A DNA stretch of 14,924 nucleotides from Alphaproteobacteria bacterium (GTDB lineage Bacteria; Pseudomonadota; Alphaproteobacteria; Micropepsales; Micropepsaceae). Within the stretch, counting starts at the first letter, position 1. Every line of letters begins with the position of its first letter. A program made the position numbers and the translations under genes. Positions 14,335 to 14,924 of this stretch are shown here, piece after piece. The stretch lies in assembly GCA_028869355.1 (NCBI GenBank), contig JAGWSK010000292.1, forward strand, positions 1 to 14,924. The letters run 5' to 3'. Under the pieces are notes generated by a model. The model did no database searches, had not been told where the DNA came from, and saw nothing but the letters and a program-made list of their open reading frames with translations.

Positions 14335-14366
14335 GGCGCGACCCGCAGCACGGGTCGCGCCTTTTT
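14335..14366 (+). terminator. Rho-independent terminator of the porin gene
   Basis: GGCGCGACCCG and CGGGTCGCGCC form a perfect 11-base stem around the 5-base loop CAGCA, followed at once by TTTTT. It sits 24 bases behind the porin stop. The stem alone is symmetric, but the T-tract is only on the plus strand. Confidence 0.93.
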
Positions 14367-14504
14367 GCTTTCCTCTTTCAGCTGCCGTTACACCTTCAAC
14401 CGCTCCGGCCCCGTTCTCTGCCTCTTTGGCCTGGCCATAGCTCTTGACGAACAAAGCTGAAGCCGCGACTCCGGAAAACGCAAGGATCTGCCGCCGATAG
14501 CACC

Positions 14505-14693
14505 GATGGATCGGGCAAATTTGTTTATGCCGTAAAACAGAACCGGATCGTGCGCATGCCCGTGCGGACCGGAATGGTGGAAGATGGAGTGGCCGATCCC
14601 CTGAGCGGCATTTCACAGGAAACCGATGTTGTCGCATCGGTCCAGAACGCGCCACCATCCGGAGCCGCGGCCCACGCTGCACCTCACTCATAG
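14505..14693 (+). pseudogene. C-terminal fragment of an RND efflux adaptor (HlyD/MFP family)
   Basis: The plus-strand frame ending at TAG 14691-14693 reads DGSGKFVYAVKQNRIVRMPV, then RTGMVEDGVADPLSG and DVVASVQNAPPSG. This matches the C-terminal beta domain of RND periplasmic adaptor subunits, where a VYVV-x-NGRxxRRPVxTG strand pair leads to a G-x-VEIxSGL turn. Only about 63 residues are recognisable. The frame is open for a short way upstream, but with no start codon and ribosome binding site and no adaptor body (hairpin and lipoyl domains). The intact gene would need about 900 more bases, and these are occupied by the porin gene and its terminator. It is therefore a remnant. Confidence 0.6.
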
Positions 14694-14733
14694 GCGGTGC
14701 GCCAGCCGCCCGAGGTGAACAGTCACGCCCGCC

Positions 14734-14924
14734 TCACTGCAAGGTGTGCTTCGGCAGTTCCTCAGGCGCCGGTGCACTCGGACCAGCCGAAGCGACCCGC
14801 ACCGCGTCTCCATTGCCGATCGAATCCGGCGGGTTGTCGATCACCCGGTCCGCCGGGCTCAGTCCGGAATTCAGCCGCACCGATGTGCCGAGATCTTCCG
14901 CGACTGTCACCGTCTTAAGTACCA
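14734..14924 (-). CDS. RND efflux periplasmic adaptor subunit, C-terminal end (runs off the right edge)
   Basis: The minus-strand frame entering at the right edge and ending with TGA at 14736-14734 encodes 63 residues. They include VLKTVTVAEDLGTSVRLNSG, LSPADRVIDNPPDSIGNGD and AVRVASAG. This is the usual end of an adaptor (membrane fusion protein) of a tripartite RND pump, the NPPDS-x-xNGDxVRVA pattern being characteristic. The last 20 residues are a Pro-rich tail. The body of the gene, and probably the pump gene, lie outside the window. It faces the plus-strand adaptor fragment tail to tail, 40 bases apart. No start codon is in view, so the length is unknown. Confidence 0.78.
   Translation of the reverse strand, partial: VLKTVTVAEDLGTSVRLNSGLSPADRVIDNPPDSIGNGDAVRVASAGPSAPAPEELPKHTLQ

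Noticed and set aside
14332..14691. Open frame of 119 residues on the minus strand
   Set aside because: It is antisense to the recognisable adaptor fragment and runs through the porin terminator. No start signal is visible.
14693..14710. GGCGG...CCGCC hairpin between the two adaptor ends as a terminator
   Set aside because: The stem has 5 pairs and there is no T-tract in either direction.

Overview
The window looks like chromosomal DNA of an alphaproteobacterium of moderately high GC. The evidence is the company of genes: an SDHAF4/DUF1674 succinate dehydrogenase assembly factor, a small HIG1-type twin-transmembrane protein, an OlsB-type ornithine lipid acyltransferase, divergent priA and xerC, an AmpG permease and a large alphaproteobacterial-style porin. 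I cannot place it to order.

Left part (1-3880): a 5' fragment of the membrane protease gene htpX runs leftwards off the window edge. Divergent from it is the SDHAF4 gene, whose stop overlaps the stop of a leftward gene for an exported PCu(A)C-like protein that seems to have lost half of its copper ligands. Rightwards follow the HIG1-type membrane peptide, leuC (leucine synthesis) and a FrnE/DsbA-family oxidoreductase 16 bases behind leuC. No leuD is present.

Middle (3889-5700): a compact type II restriction-modification cassette on the minus strand, with the methyltransferase first and the endonuclease overlapping it by ATGA. The nuclease is of the XhoI/PaeR7I family. The methyltransferase is a beta-class enzyme with a TSPPYW motif (N4-cytosine type expected), not the gamma-class adenine enzyme known to partner XhoI and PaeR7I. 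The cassette has lower GC than its flanks in hand-counted lines, its own promoter with a perfect TATAAT, and an inverted repeat in the leader. It looks like an insertion next to priA.

Right-middle (5736-10827): priA (minus) and xerC (plus) diverge from a shared 138-base region. Behind xerC is an uncharacterised secreted protein of a family I know from soil bacteria, then, tail to tail, an OlsB-like acyltransferase. Upstream of olsB on the same strand is an AmpG-type permease.

Right end (12328-14924): a 318-base divergent intergenic region with a strong bulged hairpin, a 554-residue porin with an N-terminal coiled coil, and a textbook rho-independent terminator. After that come two RND efflux adaptor C-termini facing each other: a plus-strand fragment without a body, and the end of a minus-strand gene that continues beyond the window.

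I see no tRNA, rRNA, CRISPR array or insertion sequence. Most of the window is ordinary housekeeping DNA. The restriction-modification cassette and the adaptor remnant are the accessory elements.
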